Below are positions 11,607 through 24,453 of a stretch of 64,000 nucleotides of DNA, piece by piece (the stretch's first letter is position 1; each line of letters starts with the position of its first letter). The notes beneath the pieces are model-generated. The model worked only from the letters and a program-made list of their open reading frames with translations, was not told the DNA's origin and made no database searches. Origin of the DNA: Clitopilus passeckerianus (taxonomy: Eukaryota > Basidiomycota > Agaricomycetes > Agaricales > Entolomataceae); assembly GCA_944990035.1 (NCBI GenBank), contig CALYLX010000145.1, positions 930,001-994,000 on the forward strand. Reading direction: 5' to 3'. The translations under genes and the position numbers were made by a program.

Positions 11607-14600
11607 ATGCCCGCCCAAACCCGACAGAGCGGCGCAGCGTCACCTTCCAAGAAGAAGAAGCTTGCCTTCAACGAAAAGCTCGTTGGCAAGGGACTATCCA
11701 CCGATGCGTTACTGAAGAAACTGAAGGCCCTGCATACCGAGCTAGCAGTCCTCGACCAAGATAGCATTTCCCCCAATTCTCTTGGAAATGTTCGAAAAGA
11801 CCTCGTCAACACCTCAATACTGCTTCATAAGGACCGCGGAGTCAAGGCATATGCCGCCTGTTGCCTGGCAGATATTCTCCGACTGTACGCACCAGATGCA
11901 CCATATACCCAACCCGAACTTCGCGACATCTTCCAATTCTTCTTCCGACAACTCATTAATGGGCTTAAAGGCACAGATTCCTCGTATTATAACGAGTATT
12001 ACCATCTCCTGGAGTCTTTGGCGGAGGTCAAGAGCGTCGTCTTGGTATGCGATCTACCAAACGCAGAGGAGCTCACAGCGGAAATATTCCGCGACTTTTT
12101 CAACCTCGTTCGACGAGATCTGCCCACAAAACTGGAACTCTTTCTAGCACAGATCTTGGGTGCCATTATTGAGGAGTCTCAGGTCATTCCAGGGGAGGTT
12201 GTGGAGACATTGTTGTCACAGTTTGTGGATAACAATACGGTACGTTTCCACGCGCTAACCCGCGTTTTTCTTGTCAAATCCACCTTTAATACTCACAATA
12301 ATATTTTCTATAACAGAAAATTGAGCAGGCCGGTCTCCGGCTCGCTACTGAAGTGTGCAATACTGCCTCCGACAAGCTCCAGCGCTACGTTTCGCAATAC
12401 TTCACGGATGTCATAGTCTCGAATTCGCGTTCGGGAGAGGAAGAAGACTTTACCGAGATCAAGAATGCCCACCTTCTCATCAAGCGCCTTCACCATTCAT
12501 GTCCCGGACTTCTATCCAGCGTAATTCCCCAACTCGAAGAAGAAATGAGGGTGGAAGAGGCGGATTTGAGGATTATTGCTGTTCAAACTCTCGGGGAGAT
12601 GTTCGCGGATAAGGGAGGCAACGATTTGGTGAAGAAGTACCCGAACACTTGGAGTATCTGGTTACAGAGGAAGGTGGACAAATCGACGGCTGTGAGGCTG
12701 AAATTCGTGGAAGCTATCAAGGACTTGTTTGTCAACCTCTTCGAGCAAAGGGAAGCTATTGAAGGTACGGTATATGCTCTATTTCCATTGAGTGATCTGA
12801 CATTGCCTCGGTAGATGCTTTGAAATCAAAGATTCTGGATCCGGATGAGAAGGTCCGAGCGGCGGCATGCAGAATCTTCGGGCAGCTGGACTATGAGACT
12901 GCATTACATCATGTATCGGAAGACTTATTGACGAGTGTCGGTGAAAGAGCGGGAGATAAGAAGGCCGGTCTTTTGCACGCTGCTCGATGACTGTAGACTG
13001 AGAAGCCTACCTCTCTTTAGCAATCCGTCAGGGTAGAGGCCTTGACGAGCCTTGGGAAGCTATATAGCTCCGCTTATCAAGAAATGTATGAATCCCATTT
13101 TTGCCTCCTTGAGTAATACTAATAGTCTTCTTCAGTGAGAGCGGTGAACCACTAGCAATCAAGAAGTTTGCATGGATTCCAAAGGAATTACTGCTCAAGG
13201 CAAATCTTGGCACGGAAATCCTGTATGGTGCATCCGTTGCATTGAACGTGGGCGAGTCGCTAACCCTTGGTCGATCTAGAGCTGTCGTCGAAAAGACGGT
13301 CATGGAATACATTCTTCCTCTCCCATCAAATTCTACGCCATCTACCTCGAAAGGTGCTGGCGAAGTCGATGAGGTTGCTTGGACGGATCGGCTCCTGCTC
13401 ACTATGAAGTACCTTAGCGAACCAGCGATGAAGGTACTGTTTACGCTTTCAAGCCTGCGAAATAAGTAGGTACCCGATGACGAACAAGGGTGCAATAACT
13501 GACCGCGTCCGTTCATTCTAGTCGACCAAGCGTGTATGATCACCTGCTGGACGCTTGCGTTCAAAACAACGTACGTCTGCGTTCCATTACCTGAAGATTC
13601 CCTGGTATGAACTGCGTTATTATAGGGTGGTATCATCGATGAGAACGAAGAAGCTATAACAAAGCGCTTAGATACTTTCATCAAGTACGCATCTGGTATG
13701 TGAACCTCTCAGGTCTTGACTTCCCGATTTTCTGATTCCTCGACAGGCAATTTCCCAGACTCATTGAAAGCAGTCGAAGATTTCCGTGCTTTCGCAAAAC
13801 TGAACGAGGGCCGGTTATACAAGCTGTTGAAGACCTGCATGGATCCTCAAACTGACATTAAAGCGTTAATCAAAGCAACCGTTCGTTATTAATTCATTCC
13901 CTACATATCTGAGACTGACGCGCAAGGCGTACAGAACGAGTTCCAGAAACGTGTAGACCAGCAAGCTTCTGCGCAGTCTACTACCCTCAGCATACTACTT
14001 CGCCGCTCAAGTCTCCGTCTCATCAACCAGTCGTGTGTGCCGACTTTGTTAAAGCGGTTGCAGAAAGGCAAAGCTCCCGGATCTTTCACATGTACAGTAT
14101 ACTAATTTGCATCTTAAAACAGGCACAGGGGTATCTGCTAAAAACTCAAAAATACTCCTTCAATTCATCTCCAAACACCAACCTGCTTTATATCAGTCAC
14201 ATATCCCCGAATTAACCAAAACTATTGCTCAACAAGAAGACAAGAACTCAAACACGATCGAGGTGTGCCTGCAAGCACTTGCGGCCGTGCTGCTGTGGGA
14301 CACTGAGAAGGACAAGAAGTTAATATCGGGGATGGACAAGTGAGGCGACACACCATTGGGCCCAGCTATAGAATGCTGATATTGCTGCAGGCGTACTCTG
14401 GAGCGCGTGGCTCGGTTCGCAACAAGCGATAACTGGAGACATGCAAAATTCGCTTCACGAATACTAGCAGCTGTGGGGAAGGAGGATCCAGATGTTTGTA
14501 ACTCCATAATCGAGGTCGGTTGTTCTCAAATGACCCCACTAGGCGCAGTAGTTGATGCTCCTCTTTAGACGGTATCCGAAAACCTTGCCGAAGTGTCGGA

Positions 14601-16624
14601 TGACCATTTGGCAGCACATGTTGCTGTTCTCGTTCAACTCGCTCGGTATGCTCCAGAAGCATTTGAGAGCAAGAGTCAAGATATCATCAACTTTCTGCTC
14701 AAGAAGATTGTCATGGTGCCAATACCTCCCGATCCGGTACGAGCTAGGTTCACCACGCCCCGGATGTCGTTAAACCTAACTTTCACATGCATAGAACGAT
14801 ATGGAGGACGAAGAAGAATGGGTGGCGGATGAGGACGTGACTCCAAGGCTAAGAGCCAAGGTCTTTTGCCTGAAAGTCTGCCGGAACCGATGTTTGGCGC
14901 AAGCAAAGTCGAAAGTTGGTCTGGAGATAACAAAGCCTGTCCTGAAGTTGTATGCGTCTCTGCTGGAACATAATGGAGGACTGAGTGGAGATGAAACTGA
15001 AGAGTCAGTTTGTTCAGCTTTCATATAGCGAATACTACTTACCTCGTCGTTCGCAGCCCAAAGGTGAAATCGAGAATGCGTCTCCAGGCAGCGGTCTCTC
15101 TGCTGCACCTGTCAACTGTGGGACAATATGCAGATGCCATGAACCCTAAGTTCCTCAGGCTAGCAGTCACTACGCAGGTGGGTCATAATGTTCTTTGCCA
15201 TGTAATTCTCGCCTAAAACTTTCGCCAGGACTCTTGTTACGATGTTCGGATAACGTTCATCTCCAAATTCGTCAACCTGGCAGTACCTCGAAAGTTGCCT
15301 CCAAGATATAACATCATATCCTTCTTGACAGCGCACGATCCCGAGGCCGATGTTAAATCAAAGGCAGGTCTTGACGACTCTTGTCTCATCAACCATACTA
15401 ACTATATCTAATCGAATCTAGGCTTCTTCGTATATCCTAGGCGCATCAAGAAAAATGGCACCAAGTATGTCTCCCTTCACCTCATTACTATTGATCGCCC
15501 ATTGAGACACCACAGACCTTCGTACAGAACATTGGGAGCTCATCTTCTTCCGCCTGATACATCTTCTTGCACATCATCCTGATTACAACAAAGCTCATGA
15601 AGACCTCATGGATATAGCCAAGTCAGTCAAATGTCAACCTTCTCAAACAAGCCCTATTGATTACTTATCCTTGAGCAGGTATATCCAGTTCTACGTCGAA
15701 CATATCGCCACTTCAGAGAATGTATCTTTGTTATATAATTTGGCGCAGAAAGGGAAACAAGCAAGAGATGCAGAGTCACATACGCACACAGAGGTTAGTC
15801 AACCTGCCAATAAGTCAGGCTCTTCACAAGCTTACAAGTATGCCAGAATCTCTACGTTGTCTCTGAGCTTGCGCAGGAGCTGATCAAGGCGTACGCGAAA
15901 CAGAAGTCTTGGACAATCCCAAGCTATCCCGGCAAAGTGCGACTACCATCCGACCTACTTCGACCGTTGCCGAACGCGGAGGCAGCCAAAGAGGTTTGTG
16001 TGATCCATTGAAACCCACGACATTACTCAAGTCTTTTCGCTGCAGATCATGAAAACGCAGTACCTTCCTGAAGAGACCAGAACTTGGGCTGCCGAGCTAT
16101 TCAAATCATCCAGGCAACCAGCAGCACCAAAGGTATGGTTGAATGCGTCTCATCAAGATTGTAGTCGCTGAAGGGCAACTAGGAAAAGAAGGAACGGAAG
16201 GTGCCGACAAAACGAAAAGCGTCGGTTTCGGTTTCAAGAGCCAATGGCAGTGCTAAGTATGTACCATAGCCCTAGTTGCCAGAAAAGTTTTATTGAACCT
16301 TACACCACAGGCGAAGTCGTGCTAAGAAGGACCGATGGAACTCGGATGATGAATCGGAAGACGAGGCAGCATCGGCATTCGATAGTGGCGAGGAGGTCGA
16401 AGCAGCTCCGACCTCAGCTCCAAAGGCTGCTTCTGAGCATGGCGATGATGATGCAGATGATGCTGGGGAAGAAAGACTCGGACGGGGAGCTCGAACAAGG
16501 GCGAAGGTATGAGAATGTACGCTAGTCAGACGTGCCCTCGACTAAAACATGGACTATCTAGGCACGGAGTCGACGCACAAGGGCATCTGCCAAGGAAGTA
16601 AGCGATGATGCTATGGAGGAGTGA
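11607..16624 (+). CDS. PDS5: sister-chromatid cohesion protein Pds5
   Basis: HEAT-repeat cohesin regulator that binds Scc1/kleisin and modulates loading and release of cohesin on chromosomes. The N-terminus MPAQTRQSGAASPSKKKKLA is followed by LVGKGLSTDALLKKLKALHT, GVKAYAACCLADILRLYAPD APYT, LRDIFQFFFRQLINGLKG and YYNEYYHLLESLAEVKSVVL, the canonical Pds5 N-terminal region. HEAT-like helices continue through about twenty exons. The tail has a basic/acidic low-complexity segment (KKERKVPTKRKAS; later Asp/Glu-rich) and ends RTRASAKEVSDDAMEE. The expected size is about 1,250 residues, normal for the family. Introns are short (about 50-60 nt) throughout. It is divergent from NAA15. The inner exon-intron map between 13.0 and 16.2 kb is only approximate by eye, but I saw no frame break. 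Confidence 0.9.
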
Positions 16625-16954
16625 CAATAACTAGTCATTTGCTGCCCGTTATGTTTGGAAGTTTACTAATTGCTGATCTGTAATTTATGCTGATTGTAAA
16701 GTAACTCGTGCTATTATTTCAACTTGCTCTCGTTTTCTACTTCTCTTTGCTGTTATTATCCACGAAGCTGTGACTTGTGTACTTCTTAGAAAGCTTTTTA
16801 CCCTTAGATCAGAGATGACTTTGCTTTACTACAATGAACGATAACGTTTTCTATTATGGTAACTAGGGATATACTATGCTATGGTATGATTACGAGCCAG
16901 CTTTGTTACGACTATATACTAAAATCTCTTTCATACAACCTTCGACTCGAAGCT
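16625..16954. other. convergent intergenic region PDS5 / histidine-rich A
   Basis: 330 bp of AT-rich sequence between two gene 3' ends; no gene signal. It probably holds both polyadenylation regions. Confidence 0.4.
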
Positions 16955-17581
16955 TCAGTGATGGTACTCATGCTTGTCATCCCCATGCTTCTGGTGATTA
17001 TATCCTCCATCATGGTGGTCTTTAGGATCTTTCTCGGCATGATGCTTGTAGTAGTGATCGCTATGCCCATGTTTCCCGTGGTGCTTATGACCGTCGTGGT
17101 TCTTCTTCCCGTAGATGTTATAGTGCTCGCCGTACCCATCATCTTCATAACCATGGCGGTCACCTTCATGACCATGGTCGTAGCGATCTCCGTGATCGTT
17201 ATGGTCATGGTCGCCCCTCTTCCCGTGCTTAGCACTGTGTGGGTAAGGCTTGTAGTGAGGGAGAGGGGCGAGGTTGGCTCCGGTAGGATGATTCTCGCGA
17301 TGAGGATCGAACAGTCCCCGGTTATGATGGCCATGATGATGATGAAGAGGGTGATAGGAGTGACCATAGTGGCCATGGTGCCCATTGTAGCGACCGTGAC
17401 CGTGTTCATGGTGTCCATCGCGATACATTCTGGACTGGAAGGTATGTTAGCCACCGGCCATTTGAGTATGCAGATGGGAGCTCGCCTCCAGGTTTTCAAC
17501 GGAAGCCGATGCAGATGGCGTCGCGGAAGCAAACCCAGCCAGAGCAATGATCAGCAAACTGGCGAAGGTGTTATAGATCAT
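16955..17581 (-). CDS. small secreted histidine-rich protein A
   Basis: Predicted secreted low-complexity protein of about 190 residues. Exon 1 (ATG at 17581) encodes a signal peptide, MIYNTFASLLIIALAGFASA, followed by TPSASA. Exon 2 begins SRMYRDGHHEHGHGRY and is dominated by His, Gly, Tyr, Asp and Lys, with runs such as HHHHGHH and repeats of the GH-x-H and DHxDHGDRYDHG type, ending DDKHEYHH. The intron between the exons is phase 0 and about 50 nt; its best donor is a GC (GAG|gcgagc), supported by alignment with the twin gene at 35.5-36.3 kb, which has the same leader, TPSASA box, intron position and composition. Metal binding or cell-wall association is plausible from composition but is inference. 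Frames on the opposite strand stay open only because of the repetitive codons. Confidence 0.75.
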
Positions 17582-18008
17582 AGTAGAGATAATGTATAAA
17601 TTATAGGAGAATAGCTTCGGTGATACTAGTAGGTGGTTAAGATAGGTGTGGTTGTAGGAATCGACGTCAGCCTTTTTTATACATGTCCCGCATTAGGGGA
17701 CTCTATTTCGGGAACGATCAGTCCAGCTCTTGACAGGGGACCTCCTACGTATGACCCATACATTGGAGATTGAAGTTAAGGGGTTTACAAGAGTTGTAAG
17801 TGAGGATAAACACTATCATGAGGTCGCAGTGAATTGTGGCGCATTTGAGGGTTTCATAACAGGTGATACCTGTGATTGATGTGGTACTCGATTCGAGAGG
17901 AAATATACGAGATCAAGGTATTAATTTGTACTTCGGTTCTACTAGAATCGTGTAATATGATGTTATTTGAAATACAGGAGATTTCCGATTATTTTCGGCC
18001 CGCTCGCC
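17582..18008. promoter_or_regulatory. upstream region of histidine-rich A; 3' flank of LYS2
   Basis: 427 bp without a supported gene. A TATA-type box (TATAAAAAAGG on the minus strand, 17671-17681) lies about 90 bp upstream of the histidine-rich start codon. The half nearer 18000 is LYS2 3' flank. Confidence 0.45.
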
Positions 18009-21000
18009 TCAAGCACCTGTTCTGCCGGCAGCCTTAACACTCTCCTTGTTGAGGAGTTCTGGGAGCTTCTTGCTTGAGCTTTCTTCCCTCGGTCGTGGCA
18101 AGAAACCAGCTGCAACAAGCCAAGCGAGGTATAATCCCATCAGAGCCTCATCTACGGTAGTCTTGGTTTCCTCCTCCTTCCCCGTAGCCCTCCTCACCAG
18201 CTCTCTGGTGTTGGTATCGTCCAAAGATGGAGCCTTGGTGCTTGTTGGAAGGTCGTCTAATACAAAGTGGAGAAGGGGGAATAATGCGTTATCTTGGGAT
18301 TCCATGACGTGTTGCTCAAGCTTTCCTCGCCAGACGATATATTCGCACGAGGAGGTACCGAAGCCGTAGGGAGCGATGGCCGATAGGAGACCGTTGAAGG
18401 TGGGCAGAGGGTTGGCAGTAACGTGCAAGACTGGTAAGGGTGCGGGAGTCGGTGAAGGGAGAGGAGAAACGGCTGCAAGGGCCGTGCACTTCGCTACATG
18501 GTCGACCGGAACCATGTTGATGGTATTGTTCATGTCGGGCACCAGTCCAAGTTGGATGCAACCCTTGACGAGGCGCCAAATGAAATCATCCGTATTGGTG
18601 ACTGCAGAATGAACCCAAAATCAGAAAACACATCCTTTTGAGAGGTAGGAAGAAACTTACCTGCACTCTTAGAATCGCCAACTACGTAGCCTGGCCTGAC
18701 GATGTGCCCTTTCAACCCCCTCCTTCCTGCCTCGAAGAGGAGCTTTTCACTGACCCACTTCGACTGACCATAGCCTGTCTTCAAAGCGGCCCTAGCGCCT
18801 TCTAGATCGTCATCCTCGGGAACACCTGCACCTAAAGATTCTGAAAGCTGAACATAATGATCCGTGTCGACAGCAGACGTCGACGAAACAAACACAAGGC
18901 TCTTGGGCTTGCCAGTAGAGCAGAGGTTGATGGCGGTAAGAGTGGAAAGGACATTGGCAGAGCGAAGCTTTTCGTAGGGGTACACCCAGTGAACCTGCCA
19001 TAGCGATAAGCACGTATTCCATCGTAGTATTGGCAGTTGGATCGCATACCAAAGCTCCATTGTGTACAATGACGTCCGATTCCTCCGCAATACTCCTCCA
19101 CTCTGCATCCTCCAAACCAAAGTTATCCTTGGCTAGGTCACCCACAACCACACCTACCCTACCCTCAGCCTCCCACTCTGTCCTCCAGACACCTCTATCT
19201 TGGCTTCCGCTCTTCAGCCTCTCCAAGCCCTTCTCCTTATTCTCTCCACGAACAAGGCAGACAACCTTGGCGACTTGGGAGTGCCTGTTTTCAAGCAAAT
19301 CGTACAGGACGAAAGCTCCAAGGAATCCAGTCGCACCGGTGAGGAAGATAGTGAGTGGCTTCCCGTTGGATGCAAGGGGTGCGGGCGACGAGTAGGAATC
19401 TGCCAATGTTGTGATCAACACGTCGTAGTCGTCGCCATATTTCACTGCCTCGGCCGTCTTGTCTTTTTCTGCACCCTTTCCTTCCTTAGCGGGGTCGCTA
19501 GCGTCAATGTCTAGTTCAAGTTCTCCTAGTTCTCCGCGTCGAGCAGCTTCGACTCGTTTAACCATGCCTCGGACGGTTGTCCCTTCTCCGTTATCGGCAT
19601 CGGTGTCAAAGACCATTCCAAGTGGTACGTCCACAATGAATACCTTGCGGATTTCAAACACCAGTCGAGTGGCAAGAATGGAATGTCCTCCAAGGTCGAA
19701 GAACGATTCGTCAAGGGGGATGTTAGAGGGTGAGGGCGGGGGATGCGGGAGTAATGAATGCCAGATCTTCTGCATAATGATTGTAGATGGGGACAGAGGT
19801 TGAGAAGAAGAGGTGACGGTGCCAGCGGGTGTTTTGGCATCGAGGGAAGACAAGATCTTCGATAGCTGGGCTGTATCAGGGAAGGGCAATGCAGGCTTGT
19901 CGATCTTTCCGTTTGGATTTAGGGGCATTCTCTTGAGTGGAACGAAAACTACGACCAACAATGTCAACTTCAATTCAAGGGCGGAAGAAAAATGAACAAC
20001 ACGTACTTGTTGGAACGCTGTACGTTGGCAATTTCTTCTTGAGGTATTCCCTGATATCCTTGATCAATCTCCTATATCTCTTCATTCCCCTTGCAGCCTC
20101 TCGTTCCTTAACCTTGCTTGCAGCCTCTTTTTCCTCCTCGTCCTCTGCACCAGACCTAACAGCCTCGCTGACCCAGCCGCTCTCTGTGACACCAAATTCT
20201 TTCTGAGCGGAATCTAAGTCATCCTTGGGCACAAAGTAAGAGATGAGAATCTTCTCTTCATCCTTGTCTCTGCGTACAAGGGTGACGTTTTCACGAACGC
20301 CCCAATGTTGACCAAGCCAGGTATCAATCTCGCCGAGTTCAATACGGAAGCCACGGATTTTGACCTGGATGAAAGCATAAGTTCAGCCATGGATAACGAG
20401 GATGGGTGAAAGGATATAAACCTGGTCATCAGCCCTTCCCGTGCACTCAACACTTCCATCAGGCATATACCTGCCCAAATCTCCACTCTTATACATCCTG
20501 TCCCTGACACCCAACCAGAACTCCTTCTCCACTCCTCCTCCTTCTACAATAGCATCCCTGTACACAGGATTCTTCTCCTTCCCCTCCACACCAAACCAGT
20601 TATTGATGAACTTCTCCTGTGTAGCGCTCAGGTCCAGATACCCTTCAGCCAAACCACCACTCCTGACATATATCTCGCCCACCTCTCCGACTGCGCAACG
20701 GACCTTGCGGTCTTGTCGATTGACAACCACAAGCTGAACATCCCTCATCCCGCGACCAGCTGGGATGACTTCTTTGAGGAGCTTAAGATCAAGCTCGTTC
20801 TCAGGAGAGTGCGGGTCATTCGAGGGGAGTGTAGAAGGGGAGAGAAGCCCCGATTCAAGTGCCAGGGTTGCTTTGGAGGCAGGAGCGATGGCGTAGTAAG
20901 ATACAGCGCGTTGGGTTTCTGTAGTTCCGTACATGTTGATAATACGGACGTTGGGGGCGAGTGACTGAAGTCGGAGGCAGTCGCGCTTAGTGAGCAGGTC

Positions 21001-22950
21001 ACCGACGAAGAAGGCATTTCTTAGAGAGGGGACTTGAGTGAGTTGACCCCCATGCGTTGCAGAGGCGGAGAGGAGTTGACCCATAGCAGGAGTCAAGTGA
21101 GTCACAGTAATCTCTGAGCCCGCCATCCATCTTGCCAGCTTTCCAGGAGTGGAGATAGATTCTGAAGTTGGGACGTGCAGCTGAGCGCCAAAGAATAGTG
21201 GAGTGAACACTGAGAGACGCACATAGTCAGCCTTTTGAGATAGTACACCTGAAAAAGGTGCTTACTGTCTCGCTGAACAGGATCATGTGCAATCCCGCTC
21301 AACATGGTAAACTTGGCACCGTCTCCTAGTCCAAACCTCTCCCCCATCCACGGGAAGAAATGGGTCAAGCTGTAGTGTCTCCCCTTAACGCCCTTCGGTA
21401 TACCCGTCGACCCGCTGGTGAAGCTCAATGTCGCAGGCGAGTCGGGTCCCAAAACCACTCCAGGATCCTGGTCGCCAAGATCCTTCTCTACTATCAAAAC
21501 ATCCTCAGAGGAGTCAGGCAGAGAACCGCCATAAATGGTCCCATCCGGCTTGATTTCAACAGCGGGTACTTCGACGCGGATTTGAAGTTCATTTGTGACA
21601 AACTCGCGGACGGGAGGGAGGATTCGTCCCGCACCCTTGAGAACAACCAAGGCACGAGGTTGGGCCACACGGAGATAAACTTGTTGACGCGAAGGTGGGT
21701 AAGCGGGGTCTGAGAAAAAGAAAAAGAGGATTAGATCGGTTACGACAATGGCAAGCGACGAGAAGGGAAGACTGACCGATAACAGAGAAGATCGCTCCAA
21801 CCTTCAGGACTGCCATAACTGCAACGACAAGCTCGACACTCCTGTATGCGTAGATCATGACGACCTCTCCCCTTTGAACGCCTCCCTTCAACAAATGGTG
21901 GGCAAGGACATTGGATGCGTTGAGGATGGCGCGATAGTTGAAGGTGACTCTCTGTTCCTCCTCATCTATCCTTCCACTCTGGTTGACCAGGCTCTGAACG
22001 ACGCATACACGATCGGGATGAGCGCGTGCATTGCGAGAGAATATGTCGGTGATCGCTCCTCTCCACCCACACCAGTCTAGATCTCCAGTCGGGTCTGGGA
22101 GAACAGCACGTTGAGAAGGTGTTAGGAGTGGGACACTTCCAATCGGGGACAAAGGGTCTGAGGAAACGCGTCGCAAGAGAGTTGATAGTTGGTCGATAAT
22201 GAATCGAATACGCGAGCCTGTGAATAGTAGAGAGTTGTACACCAGTCTCAGCGATATCTGTGGTGCGAGTGAAGATCTGCTGGACGGGATAGGCGTCTTA
22301 GTTCCGTCTACCACACCTGGAGATGGCCTTGTAACAAAAATCGTGAGATCTGTGGTTAGGTTGGTGGATCGAATGAAGGAGTCCTGCAGGGGTTGAGTTA
22401 TATCCGTCTCGTCAAAGAAACGGACTCTGAAGATTGGGGCAGTGTCCTGTGGTTCCTTCCCTTCGTTCAACTTCTTCACAAGGAGGTCGTAAGGAATCAA
22501 ATCGTCCTCTGCCTCTCGTTCAACTTGTTGAACCCTTCGTACGATGGCCCAGAATGGGTCGGCTGGGTCGACACCAAACCGAAGCACCAAGGGATCTCGG
22601 GCTGTGGCACTCGATGATCCTATGACAATATCCGTATCTCCGGTGTATCTATGTAGCAGAACTGTGAAGGCTGCCAGAAGGAGATGGAAAGCTGACGGCC
22701 TGGTGTTTTCTATGGGAGAGTTAGAGGGGGTGGAATCGTCGTCGTCGTCATCCTCGGCCGTCTGATCGTTTTCGTTGTAGAGAACAAGTTTGAGCAGTGC
22801 AATGCATGCTTGCTCGGATAACTGAGCCGTATGTGCAGCTTCAATAAGCTTGTTTTGAACCCGGGGATAGTCTGTCGGCAATGAAATTGAGGGTAGGGAT
22901 TGGAGGCGGGCAGCTGTCCGCGCAAGGCGCTGTTCGTTGTCTGCAACCAT
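18009..22950 (-). CDS. LYS2: L-2-aminoadipate reductase (alpha-aminoadipate reductase)
   Basis: Cytosolic enzyme of the fungal alpha-aminoadipate lysine pathway. It adenylates aminoadipate, loads it on a phosphopantetheine arm and reduces it with NADPH to the semialdehyde. Domains in order: an N-terminal region ([13 protein letters not shown]); an adenylation domain with [35 protein letters not shown] and [20 protein letters not shown]; a carrier domain with [17 protein letters not shown] (Ser attachment site); and a reductase domain with [31 protein letters not shown] and the YGQSKWVSE catalytic Tyr-Lys. The protein is about 1,450 residues, usual for the family. I chose ATG 22950 ([17 protein letters not shown]) over the in-frame ATG at 23043, because the extra residues are not family-like and two Gcn4-type sites lie at 23020-23049. 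A separately encoded phosphopantetheinyl transferase (Lys5) is needed for activation and is not in the window. Confidence 0.95.
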
Positions 22951-23019
22951 TTTGTCGTCGAGTTTATTGACCCCGCTTGGACAACAGGGACTTGTATTTA
23001 ATCTGTAAGCGTAATACAA

Positions 23020-23026
23020 TGACTCA
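23020..23026 (-). promoter_or_regulatory. Gcn4/Cpc1-type site upstream of LYS2
   Basis: A perfect TGACTCA heptamer (palindromic apart from its centre) 70 bp upstream of the LYS2 start codon. In ascomycetes this is the binding site of the general amino-acid control activator Gcn4/Cpc1, which regulates lysine genes. Function here is inferred. Confidence 0.5.
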
Positions 23027-23043
23027 AGCTCGTTAGATTGCAA

Positions 23044-23049
23044 GAGTCA
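23044..23049 (-). promoter_or_regulatory. second TGACTC core upstream of LYS2
   Basis: TGACTC on the minus strand, 18 bp beyond the perfect site. Paired copies so close to a lysine-biosynthesis gene are unlikely to be chance, but binding is not shown. Confidence 0.4.
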
Positions 23050-23531
23050 TTGACTTCGAAAAAACTCTATTGACGGCCGATCGATCTCCGAAAGGCGAAT
23101 CCGAGCACTGAGAGGGTGACGGCCCGGTTACCCGATAATACTTGAGCTTCCTGCTTCAAGAAGCCTAGCCTACAACTTGACTTCGACGCTAGGGCACCCC
23201 AAAAAACAGTCTTCGGCCACTATTTCACCAATCTCAACCCGCCACAGATGAGAAGGGGTTTTATAGCGCCCGGAATGGTGGCTCTTCTAGAGTCGTCCCT
23301 TTGTCGGAAGGCTATATTTATATAGGATAGATAAATGCACTGTCGATACTGGATCCTCAAAATACGAATAACTGAGAAAAGGCAACAAGGGTGCGTAGAA
23401 GAGGTGTTTATCATGTGCAAAAGAAAAAAAATCAATGGTCGAATTCACGAGCGCTTATCGAAATGGGCTTCAGACCCCCAGCCAGGTGCCAAAGGAACAA
23501 ATAGGCAACAACACGAGTGGACTGAGTCCCA

Positions 23532-24381
23532 ATGCCCCTTGCACCGACAACTCATTCTGATTCTGAGGACGACGGTGACTATGTGCCTCCAGCTGAAAAA
23601 GGTAAGATGGCTGTATGGATCAGTATCGTACTGGGAGCTTACCTAGCTTGTTCAGGGTCAGACTCGTCCGATGAAGAGGAGCCTGAGGCAAAACGTCCTC
23701 GCGCCACTTCTCCCCTAGAGTCTGAACTGACGGAAGCTGAGAAACAAAAGTGCGTTCAGCATTTTAATCAGCTTCTATACTTACGGAAGACGATGACTTA
23801 GAACTCGGAATGATCTATGGTCCTCGTTCCAGGCTTCATTGACCGACAAACCCAAAGAATCAGAGAAACCGAAGCCAATGGTCAAAATCGAGAAGCGATA
23901 CAAGTTTGCTGGAGATGATGTCGTGTAAGCGCTCATTACCCTATCCCCTGACCGATACTCAATACCCCGGCACAGTGAGGTTGTCGAAGTTCCAGAAGAT
24001 TCGGATGACGCGAAGAAATGGCCAGGTTGGGAACCTGGAGCTGCAGCCTCGAGCTCAGCCCAATCAACACCACCAATATTACTCCCAAATCCTCCTCCGA
24101 AACCTCAGACTTCCAGACCTGGCCCTCGAAAATCAAAGATTGCACTTGCTCCATTGCCGTCCTCGTCCACACAAAAAGCCAAGAAGCTCACGACGCTTGA
24201 TAAGTCGGCTCTGGACTGGAACTCTCACTTGAAAAGTACAGACACCATTGTCAAGGATGAGCTTGAGGCTAATCGAAAGGGAGGTGGTTATATTGAGAAG
24301 ATGGAGTTTCTTGGAAGAGTTGAAGAAAGGAAGGCGAGTGCTGCTGATGCTAGTGCAGGTACGAAGCGCCGAAGGGGTTAG
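23532..24381 (+). CDS. SWC5: SWR1-complex protein Swc5 (BCNT/CFDP1 family)
   Basis: Subunit of the SWR1 chromatin remodeller, which exchanges H2A for H2A.Z; nuclear. The N-terminus is acidic (SDSEDDGDYVPP, then SDSSDEEEPEAKRPRA after the first intron), as expected for the histone-binding half. The C-terminal BCNT-C domain reads KKLTTLDKSALDWNSHLKST, then DELEANRKGGGYIEKMEFLG RVEER. The conserved W and the final FLGRVE are intact. Four short exons follow an ATG at 23532 (MPLAPTTHSD). The predicted length of about 235 residues is normal for fungal Swc5. It is divergent from LYS2 and convergent with the F-box gene. Confidence 0.88.
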
Positions 24382-24453
24382 AATTCTGGCCATAGTGATT
24401 TTCTACCTAATTTTGCAAATACGTGTATAACTCGCTATCTATTATATCCTCGC

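Larger units (their letters stand above)
22951..23531. promoter_or_regulatory. divergent intergenic region LYS2 / SWC5
   Basis: 581 bp between divergent start codons. The LYS2-proximal part carries two TGACTC elements. I see no ORF worth naming and no clear TATA box for SWC5. Confidence 0.45.

Noticed and set aside
16856..17599. Long open frame on the plus strand opposite histidine-rich A
   Set aside because: It is Met/Val/Ile-rich only because it is the reverse of repeated His/Asp/Gly codons. The minus strand has a signal peptide, intron and a paralogue.
22951..23043. Upstream in-frame start for LYS2 at 23043
   Set aside because: The extra 31 residues are not family-like, and the Gcn4-type site would fall inside the coding region.
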